64,000 nucleotides of DNA from WHTX01 sp038255145 (GTDB lineage Bacteria > Actinomycetota > Acidimicrobiia > Acidimicrobiales > CAIXPF01), in contig JBBSLP010000014.1 in assembly GCA_038255145.1 (NCBI GenBank), positions 28,639 to 92,638 of the forward strand. The letters run 5' to 3'. A program made the translations under genes and the position numbers. Positions 19,005 to 26,854 of this stretch are shown here, piece by piece. The notes beneath the pieces were generated by a model. It was not told where the DNA came from. It saw only the letters and a program-made list of their open reading frames with translations, and ran no database searches. Position 1 is the stretch's first letter. The number at the start of each line of letters is the position of its first letter.

Positions 19005-20045
19005 GTGGAGTGGGTCGAGGTAACGGCCAAGACGGTCGAAGAAGCCAAGGACCAGGCGCTCGACTACCTGGGTGTCGACGACGCCCAGGCTGATTTCGAG
19101 ATCCTCGAGGAGCCGCGTCGCGGCATCCTCGGGCGCATGAAGGGTGAGGCACGGGTTCGAGCTCGGATCAAGCCCACCACCCCCCGACCCAAGGCGGAAC
19201 GACGTGACCGGCGTCGACGTCGGGAGGGGGGGCCGCCCGAACGCGAGCGCAGCCGGCCCTCAGGTGGTCGCCGAGGTCCTGCCGGCGCCAAGGGCGGGGG
19301 TGAACCGTCCCCGGCCCTGGCTGGGGAGGCCGATGCACCCGACGGTGACCGCGACGATGCCCCGGAAGTCGGGGTGACTGCCGCCGCGGTGCCGGCGAAG
19401 CGGCGGGAGCCGGCCGCCGAGCGCGGTGAGCGGCCTGAACGGAATGAGCGGCCCGAACGCAGTGAGCGGTCCGAAGGTTCCGGAGCCAACCGTCGCCGCC
19501 GGCGGCGAGGCCCCAGGGACGACGACCGTGGCGGACGACAGGGTGACGATGCAGACGCGAACGAAGAGGTCGACGAGATGACCCTGGCCAGTGAGCTGGA
19601 AGCAGCCGAGACGTTCCTGACCGGTCTGGTGGTGGCCTTCGGGCTCGATGCCACCGTGGCCCGAGGCGCCAGTGACGACGAGGTGCAGGAGATCAACGTC
19701 ACCGGTGATGACCTCGGGTTGCTGATCGGCCCCAAGGGGGCGACCATCGACGCACTCCAGGAGCTGACCCGGTTGGCCGCTCGTCGCCAGGTCGAGGGTC
19801 GCACCGAGGCTCGAATCCGCGTCGAGGTGTCCGGTTACCGCGAGCGTCGTCGGGCGGCCCTGGCCCGCTTCGTGCACAGCCTGGCCGAACAGGTTCGGAG
19901 CTCGGGAGTGCAGAAGGCCCTCGAGCCCATGACGTCGCCTGATCGCAAGGTTGTCCACGACACCGTGGCCGAGATCGACGGCGTCGGCACCGTGTCCGAG
20001 GGCGAAGAGCCCAATCGCCGCGTGGTGATCGTCCCCGAGGACTAG
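19005..20045 (+). CDS. jag: Jag/KhpB RNA-binding protein (Jag-N, KH, R3H)
   Basis: This 346-residue protein is encoded from a GTG 4 bp after yidC's stop, with AGGAG nearby. It has an N-terminal Jag_N domain (VEVTAKTVEEAKDQALDYLG, then PRRGILGRMKGEARVRARI), a disordered Arg/Glu-rich linker of ~150 residues, then a KH domain (LGLLIGPKGATIDALQELT) and an R3H domain (YRERRRAALARFVHSLAEQV). KhpB-type proteins bind RNA and influence cell elongation and division. The linker contains repeated ERPER/ERSER units and is much longer than in Firmicutes. Confidence 0.93.
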   Translation: MEWVEVTAKTVEEAKDQALDYLGVDDAQADFEILEEPRRGILGRMKGEARVRARIKPTTPRPKAERRDRRRRREGGPPERERSRPSGGRRGPAGAKGGGEPSPALAGEADAPDGDRDDAPEVGVTAAAVPAKRREPAAERGERPERNERPERSERSEGSGANRRRRRRGPRDDDRGGRQGDDADANEEVDEMTLASELEAAETFLTGLVVAFGLDATVARGASDDEVQEINVTGDDLGLLIGPKGATIDALQELTRLAARRQVEGRTEARIRVEVSGYRERRRAALARFVHSLAEQVRSSGVQKALEPMTSPDRKVVHDTVAEIDGVGTVSEGEEPNRRVVIVPED

Positions 20046-20075
20046 GACGTACATGCCTCGGGGAGCGGCGCGCTG

Positions 20076-20711
20076 ATGGCTCGTGTAGGTGGAACGGGGA
20101 CTGATCCCACCCTCATCGAGGTGCTGGAGCGCAGCCGCTCCCTCGGCTTCCTGGGCCCGGGCCCGGTGAGTCGCCACGTTGAACATGCTCTGGCCCTCGG
20201 GCTCGTCGCGGGCGAGCCCGAGGGGTGCGTCATGGATCTGGGCGCAGGGGGCGGCGTCCCCGGTCTGGTGTTGGCCCGGTCCTGGCCCCAGAGCCGGTGG
20301 GCGCTGCTGGACGCCGGCGAGCGCCGGGTGGCCTTCCTCGAACTGGCCGTCGAACGCCTGGGCCTGTCCACCCGGGCCCAGGTGGTACGGGATAGAGCTG
20401 AGCGCACCAGCTGGCAGCCCGAACATCGCGAGGCGTACGAGCTCGTCGTCGCCCGCAGCTTCGGCAGTCCCGCGGTGACCGCCGAATGCGCGTCAGCGCT
20501 CGTCGAGGTGGGCGGACGGATCGTGGTCAGCGAGCCGCCCGAGTCGGACTTCGCCCAGCGCTGGCCGGCCGAGCCCCTGGCCGTGCTCGGTTTGGTAGCT
20601 CGAGCGGCTGAGGGCTCCGGCTTCCACTTCACCGTGCTGGAGAAGGTCGCCCCCTCCCCCGCCGACATGCCCCGCAAGGTGGGTGCGTCCACCCGACGAC
20701 CATTGTTCTGA
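20076..20711 (+). CDS. rsmG: 16S rRNA (guanine-527 N7) methyltransferase
   Basis: This 211-residue SAM-dependent enzyme methylates G527 in the 530 loop of 16S rRNA. The SAM motif is MDLGAGGGVPGLVLARSWP (~residues 53-71), followed by WALLDAGERRVAFLELAVERLGL and the C-terminal VVARSFGSP. Loss of RsmG gives low-level streptomycin resistance in many bacteria. It is located between jag and parA, as in other actinobacteria. Confidence 0.95.
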   Translation: MARVGGTGTDPTLIEVLERSRSLGFLGPGPVSRHVEHALALGLVAGEPEGCVMDLGAGGGVPGLVLARSWPQSRWALLDAGERRVAFLELAVERLGLSTRAQVVRDRAERTSWQPEHREAYELVVARSFGSPAVTAECASALVEVGGRIVVSEPPESDFAQRWPAEPLAVLGLVARAAEGSGFHFTVLEKVAPSPADMPRKVGASTRRPLF

Positions 20712-20728
20712 CCGCGAAGTCCTCGACG

Positions 20729-20754
20729 TCGACTGTTCCACGTGGAACAGTCGA
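20729..20754. promoter_or_regulatory. parS-like centromere site (26-bp perfect palindrome)
   Basis: The core TGTTCCACGTGGAACA (20734-20749) differs from the common bacterial parS TGTTTCACGTGAAACA by one symmetrical change per arm. It is embedded in a 26-bp perfect palindrome. It sits 81 bp before parA, in the rsmG-parA gap, exactly where parS sites are found. ParB would nucleate here and slide as a CTP clamp. Confidence 0.88.
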
Positions 20755-20834
20755 GGGTCTGGGCCCCCGTCCACCGGTCACCCTTCAGCTGGGGCTAAGG
20801 TCGGCGTCCAAGTCCAGGGTGAAGCGGGGCGCGC

Positions 20835-21626
20835 ATGCCAGCCACAGACCTACCGCGGGTGCTTGCGGTTGCCAACCAGAAGGGCGGCGTGGGTAAGACG
20901 ACCACCGCCGTCAACCTCGGTGCCTGCTTGGCCGATCTCGGCCATCGCACGTTGGTCATCGATCTGGACCCCCAGGGCAACGCCACCACCGGGCTCGGGT
21001 TGAACCCCTGGGCCGTGGAGACGTCGATGTACGACGTGATGCTGCGCGACGTGCCGCTGGAGGACTGCATCGAGCCCACCTCGGTGCGCAACCTGTTCGC
21101 CGCTCCCGCCAACCTCGATCTGGCCGGAGCCGAGGTCGAACTGGTGCCTGCCTTCAGCCGCGAGCTCCGTCTGCGCCGGGCGCTCGATGCCGTCAAAGCC
21201 GATTACGACTACGTCCTCATCGACTGCCCCCCCTCGTTGGGCCTGCTCACGGTGAACGGGCTGGCCGCCGCCGGTGAGGTCCTGGTGCCCATCCAGTGCG
21301 AGTACTACGCCCTCGAGGGCCTGAGCCAGCTGCTGCGCAACGTGGAGCTGGTCAAGAAGAACCTCAACCCCGGTCTCGAGGTCAGCTCCTTGGTCCTGGT
21401 CATGTTCGACGCCCGCACCAAGCTGGCCGAGCAGGTGGCCACCGAGGTACGAAGCCACTTCGGCGACCGGGTGTGCCGATCGGTCATCCCCCGCACCGTG
21501 CGCCTGTCCGAGGCGCCGTCGTTCGGCCAGCCCATCAACATCTTCGATCCGATGTCCCGCGGGGCCATCGCCTACCGCCAGTTGGCGAAGGAGGTCAGCG
21601 GTGTCACGGCGCAGCGGGCTGGGTAA
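20835..21626 (+). CDS. parA: Chromosome partitioning ATPase ParA/Soj
   Basis: This 263-residue Walker-type ATPase moves ParB-parS complexes. The deviant Walker A is NQKGGVGKTTTAVNLGACLA (~residues 14-33), Walker A' is LVIDLDPQGNATTGLG and Walker B is YVLIDCPPSLGLLTVNGL. Length is typical for Soj without an N-terminal HTH. It overlaps parB by 26 bp and follows the parS palindrome. Confidence 0.98.
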   Translation: MPATDLPRVLAVANQKGGVGKTTTAVNLGACLADLGHRTLVIDLDPQGNATTGLGLNPWAVETSMYDVMLRDVPLEDCIEPTSVRNLFAAPANLDLAGAEVELVPAFSRELRLRRALDAVKADYDYVLIDCPPSLGLLTVNGLAAAGEVLVPIQCEYYALEGLSQLLRNVELVKKNLNPGLEVSSLVLVMFDARTKLAEQVATEVRSHFGDRVCRSVIPRTVRLSEAPSFGQPINIFDPMSRGAIAYRQLAKEVSGVTAQRAG

Positions 21627-22647
21627 GGGCCTGGGGGCGCTGATCCCTCCCGAGCTCATGCGGGAAGCAGATGGAGAACTACGGGAGCTGCCCATCGGCA
21701 GCATCCAACCCAACCGCTACCAACCTCGGGAGCACTTCGACGACGAAAGCCTGGCTGCGCTGGCCGAGTCCATCCGCGTCCTCGGGGTGCTGCAGCCGGT
21801 CCTCGTCCGTCCTTGCGAGGGTGACCGCTACGAGCTGGTGGCCGGAGAGCGGCGATGGCGGGCGGCTCGCCGGGCGGGCCTGACCACCATCCCCGCCATC
21901 CTGCGCTCGGTCACCGACACCGTCTCCCTGGAGCAGGCGCTGGTGGAGAACCTCCACCGCGATGATCTCAATCCCCTGGAAGAGGCGGCGGCGTACCAGC
22001 AGCTGGTCGAGGACTTCCACCTCACCCAGGAAGAGGTGGCGTCCAGGGTGGGTCGCAGCCGTTCCACGGTGGCCAACACGATGCGCCTGCTGCAACTTCC
22101 TCCCACCATCCAACGCATGGTGGGCGAACGGCGGCTATCGGCGGGACACGCCCGTACCCTCTTGGGCACTCCCGATCGGGCGTACCAGGAAGGCCTAGCC
22201 AAGCGCATCGTGGCCGAAGGGCTGTCCGTCCGCCAGACCGAGGAGGCGGTGCGGCGCCGTGACGAGCTCGCCCAGGGACTCGGTGGCCTCCACCGCGACA
22301 CGGCCCCCGACGCAAGCGAGGCCGACAGCATCGAGGCGCCCGGCACCGCCGATGTCGTCGATGCTCCCTTGCCCGCCACGGCCCCCGAGGGGGCCGGGTT
22401 CTCGGCCCTACCGGTCTCCGCCCCGCCCCGGCCGGCACCGGCACCGGCACCGAGCGACTCGGACACACGGTCTCCGGGTGAGGCCGCTCCCCCAGCGCTG
22501 CTCGAGCTCGAGCAGCTGCTGGGTGACTACTTCGACACCAGCGTCAGCGTGACCCTGAGTAGGAGCCGGGGGCGGCTCACCATCGACTTCGCCGACCTCG
22601 ATGACCTCGAGCGCATCTACCGGCTCATCGCCGGGGGCCCCAACTGA
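21601..22647 (+). CDS. parB: Chromosome partitioning protein ParB
   Basis: This 348-residue CTPase clamp loads at parS. It has the N-terminal GLGKGLGALIP leader, the CTP-binding ParB/Srx domain with LPIGSIQPNRYQPRE and GERRWRAARRAGL, the arginine patch VENLHRDDLNPLEEAAAYQQL, the HTH (LTQEEVASRVGRSRSTVAN) and a C-terminal dimerisation segment (LEQLLGDYFDTSVSVTLS). A ~95-residue Ala/Pro linker separates HTH and dimer domain. The GTG start lies inside parA. Confidence 0.98.
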   Translation: MSRRSGLGKGLGALIPPELMREADGELRELPIGSIQPNRYQPREHFDDESLAALAESIRVLGVLQPVLVRPCEGDRYELVAGERRWRAARRAGLTTIPAILRSVTDTVSLEQALVENLHRDDLNPLEEAAAYQQLVEDFHLTQEEVASRVGRSRSTVANTMRLLQLPPTIQRMVGERRLSAGHARTLLGTPDRAYQEGLAKRIVAEGLSVRQTEEAVRRRDELAQGLGGLHRDTAPDASEADSIEAPGTADVVDAPLPATAPEGAGFSALPVSAPPRPAPAPAPSDSDTRSPGEAAPPALLELEQLLGDYFDTSVSVTLSRSRGRLTIDFADLDDLERIYRLIAGGPN

Positions 22648-22670
22648 GCAGGTCAGGCGTCTGATCCACG

Positions 22671-22703
22671 TTATCCACAGTCTGTGCGAAAGGCTGTGAA
22701 CAA
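22671..22703. promoter_or_regulatory. DnaA boxes in the parB-cwlM gap
   Basis: TTATCCACA (22671-22679) is a perfect match to the general DnaA-box consensus. TGTGAACAA (22695-22703, i.e. TTGTTCACA) is a one-mismatch box facing it. They occupy the small gap between two convergent genes, where no promoter is expected, so a DnaA-titrating or accessory origin role is possible. Confidence 0.6.
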
Positions 22704-22713
22704 GGCTCGATCA

Positions 22714-22745
22714 ACAGCAGATGTGGAGCATCGGTCCTCTGCTGT
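22714..22745. terminator. Bidirectional hairpin between parB and the cwlM-like gene
   Basis: ACAGCAGA (22714-22721) and TCTGCTGT (22738-22745) form an 8-bp perfect stem with a 16-base loop, in which GGA/TCC can pair further. The position between two convergent stop codons suggests transcription termination in both directions. Confidence 0.5.
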
Positions 22746-22750
22746 GGAGA

Positions 22751-23815
22751 TCACGCCGAGGTCGAGGCCGAGGCGCTGCGAGCGCTCCCCGACCGGGTGC
22801 TCGACTCCGGACCCACGGGCGCTCCGCTTCCCTGGATCCAGCGGGCCAGGGCCCGGCTGAGCGCTCCAGCCACGAGAGCGGTGTGTTCCACGACCCGGCC
22901 AGCGGGTCCCAGAGCCACGAGCACGGCGGGCATGCGGGTCTCCCGCAGTAGGGGCAGGCGCATGCCGGTGATGGCGTGCTCACCCCCAGGCCCGGGCACC
23001 GTCGCCACCTCCTCCACCATGAGCTCGGCCAGGTGACGGCCTCCAGCCGATTCGTAGCCCGCGGTGGCGAAGTAGGCCACAGTGACCCCGGCGCCGCCCT
23101 GCAACCGCAGGCCGACGAAGACGTCAGCCGCGAGGGCGTTGGCCTGGCGGGCCTGTTCCGACCAATCCGGGTGGTCGAGCGAGACAGCTATGGCACCGGC
23201 GTCACGCAGGGCTCGGGTCGTCGCCGAGGCCAGCGCAGCCAGACCACCGGGTTCGCCGATGACCAGACGCCGGGCCGCGATGTCAGCCGCGGCCAGTCGG
23301 CGCAACCACTCCTGCTCCCGTACGTGGGCCACGCCCAGGGCGTCGGTGCGCGACGGCCCCAGCCGCTCTAGCGCCGACAGGCTCTCCGGGCCGAAGATGC
23401 CGTCACCAGGGAGGCCACAGTTGCGCTGGAAGTCGCCCAGAGCCCGGGCCGTGTCCGGGCCGAACACGCCGTCCAGACGACCGGCATCGAAGCCCAGGGC
23501 CCCCAGCGACCGCTGCAGCACGAACACGTCGTCCCCCCGCATCATGGGAGCGCGGAAGTACAGCTGGCGGTCCCCGAGCTCGTAGCCGGCCTCGACCAGC
23601 GCGTTCCAGGTCACCTCGGTGCAGCGCCCGTCGACGTCGAGTCCGGCAGCCTGCTGGAACGCAGCCACGGCCGCCTCGGTCCCGGGGCCGTATCGACCCG
23701 GTGCGTCGTCAGCTGCGCCGTGCCCCGCAGCGTGCAACCGGCGCTGCAGATCGCGCACGGTGGCCTCGGCTGCGTCCCTGTGCAGCGGGAACTGCATCCT
23801 CGCCCATGCGGTCAC
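22751..23815 (-). CDS. CwlM-like protein: two peptidoglycan-binding domains and a degenerate amidase
   Basis: This 354-residue cytosolic protein (no signal peptide) is at the conserved place of mycobacterial CwlM, between parB and trxA. Two PG_binding_1 repeats are visible (~16-77 and ~92-152, the latter DDVFVLQRSLGALGFDAG then GVFGPDTARALGDFQ). The C-terminal ~181-330 follows the Amidase_3 fold, but the zinc/catalytic positions are lost: IGEPGG replaces xDPGHGG, ADVFVGLR replaces ADLFVSIH and PAVLVALG replaces PAVLVExG. CwlM is a regulator of MurA rather than a hydrolase in mycobacteria, which fits. GTG start at 23815; an ATG at 23797 (MQFPLHRD) is an alternative. Confidence 0.82.
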   Translation of the reverse strand: MTAWARMQFPLHRDAAEATVRDLQRRLHAAGHGAADDAPGRYGPGTEAAVAAFQQAAGLDVDGRCTEVTWNALVEAGYELGDRQLYFRAPMMRGDDVFVLQRSLGALGFDAGRLDGVFGPDTARALGDFQRNCGLPGDGIFGPESLSALERLGPSRTDALGVAHVREQEWLRRLAAADIAARRLVIGEPGGLAALASATTRALRDAGAIAVSLDHPDWSEQARQANALAADVFVGLRLQGGAGVTVAYFATAGYESAGGRHLAELMVEEVATVPGPGGEHAITGMRLPLLRETRMPAVLVALGPAGRVVEHTALVAGALSRALARWIQGSGAPVGPESSTRSGSARSASASTSA

Positions 23816-23904
23816 GCGGTCGAGCTGAGGTCGAGGATGGCCGGCACGGGGGCGAGCCTAGCCAGGGGGTCGACACGGTCAGGCCCAGGTGCGGGAGTTG
23901 GGGA

Positions 23905-23942
23905 CGCGCATCGGGCCGGGCAGCAGCCCGGCCCGATGCGTG
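23905..23942 (-). terminator. Strong GC hairpin downstream of trxA
   Basis: CGCGCATCGGGCCGGGC pairs with GCCCGGCCCGATGCGTG around a 4-base loop (AGCA): 17 pairs including one G-U. It lies 52 bp after the trxA stop (leftward) and before the cwlM-like gene start. It is the strongest hairpin noted in the window and almost certainly ends the trxB-trxA transcript, although no U-run follows. Confidence 0.8.
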
Positions 23943-23993
23943 CACCTGGTGGGGCGGCGGTGACACCCAGGTCACCTCCGGCCCACCTCAGGT

Positions 23994-24320
23994 TCAGAGG
24001 TACTCGGCGAGGTCCGAGAGGAGCTGACCCTTGCCCCGGGCGCCGACGATGCGCTTGGCCGGAGCCCCGTCCTTGAAGATGATGAGGGTGGGGATGCTCA
24101 TGACCTCGTAGCGGCGGGCCAGACCGGGGTGGTCATCGACGTTCACCTTGGCCACGGTGACCTTGCCCTGCTGCTCGGTCGCCACCTCTTCGAGGATGGG
24201 AGCGATCATCTTGCAGGGCCCGCACCACTCCGCCCAGAAGTCGACGACGACGGCGCCCTCCGAGGCACCGATCGTCTCGTCGAACGTGGACTCGCTGAGG
24301 TGCGTGACGTTGTCGCCCAT
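23994..24320 (-). CDS. trxA: Thioredoxin
   Basis: This 108-residue thioredoxin has active site WAEWCGPCKMIAP (CGPC) and cis-Pro segment VMSIPTLIIFKDG. It reduces protein disulfides using electrons from TrxB, whose gene lies upstream on the same strand. The ATG at 24320 has AGGAAGG upstream. A GTG one codon earlier is possible. The trxB-trxA-cwlM order is typical of actinobacterial origins. Confidence 0.97.
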   Translation of the reverse strand: MGDNVTHLSESTFDETIGASEGAVVVDFWAEWCGPCKMIAPILEEVATEQQGKVTVAKVNVDDHPGLARRYEVMSIPTLIIFKDGAPAKRIVGARGKGQLLSDLAEYL

Positions 24321-24433
24321 CACAGATCCTTCCTCTCGACCCCGACCTCATCCGGGTCGGTCGATCGTCCAGTGCAGTGAACCCGTCCTGGGCCCTCGGC
24401 ATTCCAGTCCCCTGGTGGGGGAGGGGTGGAGCC

Positions 24434-25450
24434 TCAGCCGTGGCCGCCGGGAAGGCTCTCCAGGTAGCGCTCGGCGTCGATGGCGGCCATGCACCCCGAA
24501 CCGGCGGCGGTGATGGCCTGGCGGTAGTTGGAGTCCTGCACGTCGCCGCAGGCGAACACGCCGTCGACGTCGGTCAGGGTGGTGCCCGGTCGGGTGACGA
24601 GGTAACCGACGTCATCCATCTGCAACTGGCCCTTGAAGAGGTCGGTGGACGGCTTGTGGCCGATGGCCACGAACAGGCCGGTGGCGGCCAGGGGGCTCAG
24701 CTCGTCGGTGAGCACGTTGCGCACCACCAGACCCGTCACCGAGGTGTCACCCTCGATGCGCTCCACGGCGTGGTTCCACAGGAAGCGGATCTTCTCGTTG
24801 GCCACGGCCCGCTCCTGCATGATCTTGGAGGCCCGCAGTTCGTCGCGACGGTGCACCAGGGTCACGGTGTCGGCGAACTTGGTCAGGAAGGTGGCCTCCT
24901 CGACGGCGGAGTCACCGCCCCCGACCACGACGATGTCCTGGCCCCGGAAGAAGAAGCCGTCGCAGGTGGCGCAGGTCGACACGCCGTGGCCGATCAGCTT
25001 CTGCTCGTTGGGCAGGCCCAACAGCAGGGACTGGGCCCCCGTGGCGATGATGAGGGCGCGGGTGCGATACGTGGGCTGGGCGGAGTCGGGGTCGCCGACC
25101 CAGATGCCGTAGGGGCGGGAGCTCAGGTCGACGCGGCTGGCCCGCTCCATGCGCACCTCCGCCCCGAAGCGGGTGGCCTGCTCGCGCATGCGGCTCATGA
25201 GCTCGGGGCCCATGACCCCCTCGGGGAAGCCGGGGAAGTTCTCCACCTCGGTGGTCAGCATCAGCTGTCCGCCGGGCTGGTCGCTGGTGGAGGACGGTTC
25301 ACCCTCGAGCACCAGGGGGTTCAGGTTGGCCCGAGCCGTGTAGACGGCTGCGGTCAGGCCCGCAGGCCCGGACCCGAGGATGACGACGTCATGCACGAGG
25401 GCCCCGTCACCGTCCTCCTTTGCAGCCTTTTCGGCCTCGTTCTCGCTCAT
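24434..25450 (-). CDS. trxB: Thioredoxin-disulfide reductase
   Basis: This 338-residue flavoenzyme passes electrons from NADPH to thioredoxin. It has the FAD motif VVILGSGPAGLTAAVYTAR, redox centre CATCDGFFFRG, NADPH motif VVVGGGDSAVEEATFL and C-terminal FAD motif VDGVFACGDVQD. A ~20-residue acidic N-terminal extension precedes the core. AGGAG upstream sets the ATG at 25450, which overlaps the stop of the upstream small membrane protein gene (ATGA). Confidence 0.97.
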   Translation of the reverse strand: MSENEAEKAAKEDGDGALVHDVVILGSGPAGLTAAVYTARANLNPLVLEGEPSSTSDQPGGQLMLTTEVENFPGFPEGVMGPELMSRMREQATRFGAEVRMERASRVDLSSRPYGIWVGDPDSAQPTYRTRALIIATGAQSLLLGLPNEQKLIGHGVSTCATCDGFFFRGQDIVVVGGGDSAVEEATFLTKFADTVTLVHRRDELRASKIMQERAVANEKIRFLWNHAVERIEGDTSVTGLVVRNVLTDELSPLAATGLFVAIGHKPSTDLFKGQLQMDDVGYLVTRPGTTLTDVDGVFACGDVQDSNYRQAITAAGSGCMAAIDAERYLESLPGGHG

Positions 25451-25812
25451 GCTGCTGCTCCTGTCGATCGCTTGCGCCACAGCAGGGCGCCAACCACGGT
25501 GAAGGCAACACCGAGGATGAGGTAGATGATCCACACGTCGCCGGGTATGGCCACGTTCAGACCGCGGATCAGCCCGATCAGCAGGAGGAGGAGCGCCGCT
25601 CCACCGAGGAACGCGGCCACCAGGCCGTAGACGATCCAGCGCGAGGCGATGATGGCCGGACCGGTCGTCTTGGACCGGACCTGATCGACGACCCGTTCGA
25701 TGGTGTCCGCAGCGCGTACGGGCCAGTCGCCACCGAGCAGACCCTGGGCCAGTCCGCCGTCGCGATCGGCCTCAGGAGCCGGCAGGGGAGCTGCGGCCTG
25801 GGGGTTGGTCAT
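25447..25812 (-). CDS. Small two-helix membrane protein upstream of trxB
   Basis: This 121-residue protein has a soluble N-terminal half (TNPQAAAPLPAPEADRDG, then an amphipathic ADTIERVVDQVRSKT) and two hydrophobic segments: SRWIVYGLVAAFLGGAALLL and VWIIYLILGVAFTVVGALL, ending in WRKRS. The topology resembles actinobacterial 'phage holin-like/DUF' membrane proteins. I cannot assign a function. Its TGA overlaps trxB's ATG, so the two are coupled. An in-frame ATG at 25842 is an alternative start. Confidence 0.6.
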   Translation of the reverse strand: MTNPQAAAPLPAPEADRDGGLAQGLLGGDWPVRAADTIERVVDQVRSKTTGPAIIASRWIVYGLVAAFLGGAALLLLLIGLIRGLNVAIPGDVWIIYLILGVAFTVVGALLWRKRSTGAAA

Positions 25813-25921
25813 GGCGGCGATGCTAGCTCCTACCTGCATCTCTGCCCTCGACCGACGGGGCCTCGACACCCGTGCCGCCGTCCTGGTGCTGACCAGTCCG
25901 ATGGACCGGTCCGAGCACCTG

Positions 25922-26854
25922 TCAGCGAACGGTGGCCGGTGCGGTCTGGTCGACCAGGGTGACGCAATCGAGGGTGTAGGCGGCCAGGCTGCCGTCGGCC
26001 CGGGCGATGACGCGGAGCGCCTGCCCGGCGAGGTCGGCCACCCCCAGAGGGGTCCCCAGGGCGGAGCAGGCATCGGCCGAGGCCTGCCCGCGGGTGTCGG
26101 GGGTCAGCGGGGGCGGCGTCGTGGTGGTCGATGGTGGGGTGGTCGTCGATTGGGGAGAGGCCGGGACCGTCTGCGCCTCGAGGGCGTTCGGTGCCGAGGT
26201 GGTGGGCAGCGCGGCGCTGTCGGATGCAGTGCTGAGATCCGGGGACGGCGTGGCCGCCGCAGTGGCCAGTGAGGCGGCCAGGGCATCGAGGGTGGGGAAG
26301 GCGCCGAGCGGGGTGTCGGCGGAGGCGGCCACGGCGCCTGACGGCGCGTCGCTCAGGGCGGCCATCGTCGTGGAGACGGCGGCCCTCAGTTCGGCTGCGG
26401 ACGAGCCGGCGTCGGCCTCCGACGCCACCGCGGCCACGTCTCGGCTCCCACCCTGGTCGCCGTCGGACACGGCCGACAGCCCCACCACGGCCAGGGCCAC
26501 GGCGGCCAGGCCGGCCACCGCGGCCAGGGCGCGGTTCGATCGCCCGCGCCGGCTACGGGCCAGCGGGGTCACTGCGGCCACCTCGGCGGCGTCATCGTCG
26601 GAGGCCTCGCCGCCGGCGTCGAAGGCCAGCAGGGCGGCGGTCACGGCGTCGTCGAGAGCGCCGGGGGGAGAGGGGGGGACCTCGGCCAGGGCGGCACCGA
26701 GGGCGTCGAACCCGGCCACCCGTCGGGCCAGTTCGGCGTCTTCGGGGGTACCCGCGGGCTGTCCGGCCTCGACGCGCTGGTCACGGGCGTCCATCCACGC
26801 CGAGGCGCGCTCGTCGAGCTCGGTCTCGTGGTCTTCGCTGTGGCGGTCGCTCAT
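25922..26854 (-). CDS. Putative anti-sigma factor (membrane-spanning, Ser/Thr-rich exterior)
   Basis: This 310-residue protein is encoded immediately downstream of, and overlapping (ATGA) with, an ECF sigma factor gene, the position of RsmA-type anti-sigma factors in mycobacteria. The N-terminal ~105 residues are acidic and helical and would bind sigma in the cytosol. One membrane helix follows (NRALAAVAGLAAVALAVVGL). The exterior has a Ser/Thr/Pro-rich linker and a small C-terminal domain with two cysteines (ADACSALG and LDCVTLVD). There is no HxxxCxxC zinc motif, so it is not a ZAS-type factor. Assignment rests mainly on context. Confidence 0.65.
   Translation of the reverse strand: MSDRHSEDHETELDERASAWMDARDQRVEAGQPAGTPEDAELARRVAGFDALGAALAEVPPSPPGALDDAVTAALLAFDAGGEASDDDAAEVAAVTPLARSRRGRSNRALAAVAGLAAVALAVVGLSAVSDGDQGGSRDVAAVASEADAGSSAAELRAAVSTTMAALSDAPSGAVAASADTPLGAFPTLDALAASLATAAATPSPDLSTASDSAALPTTSAPNALEAQTVPASPQSTTTPPSTTTTPPPLTPDTRGQASADACSALGTPLGVADLAGQALRVIARADGSLAAYTLDCVTLVDQTAPATVR

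Noticed and set aside
25447..25812. Phage holin gene beside trxB
   Set aside because: Two-helix layout is holin-like, but there is no lysin or phage gene nearby and it is coupled to a housekeeping gene.
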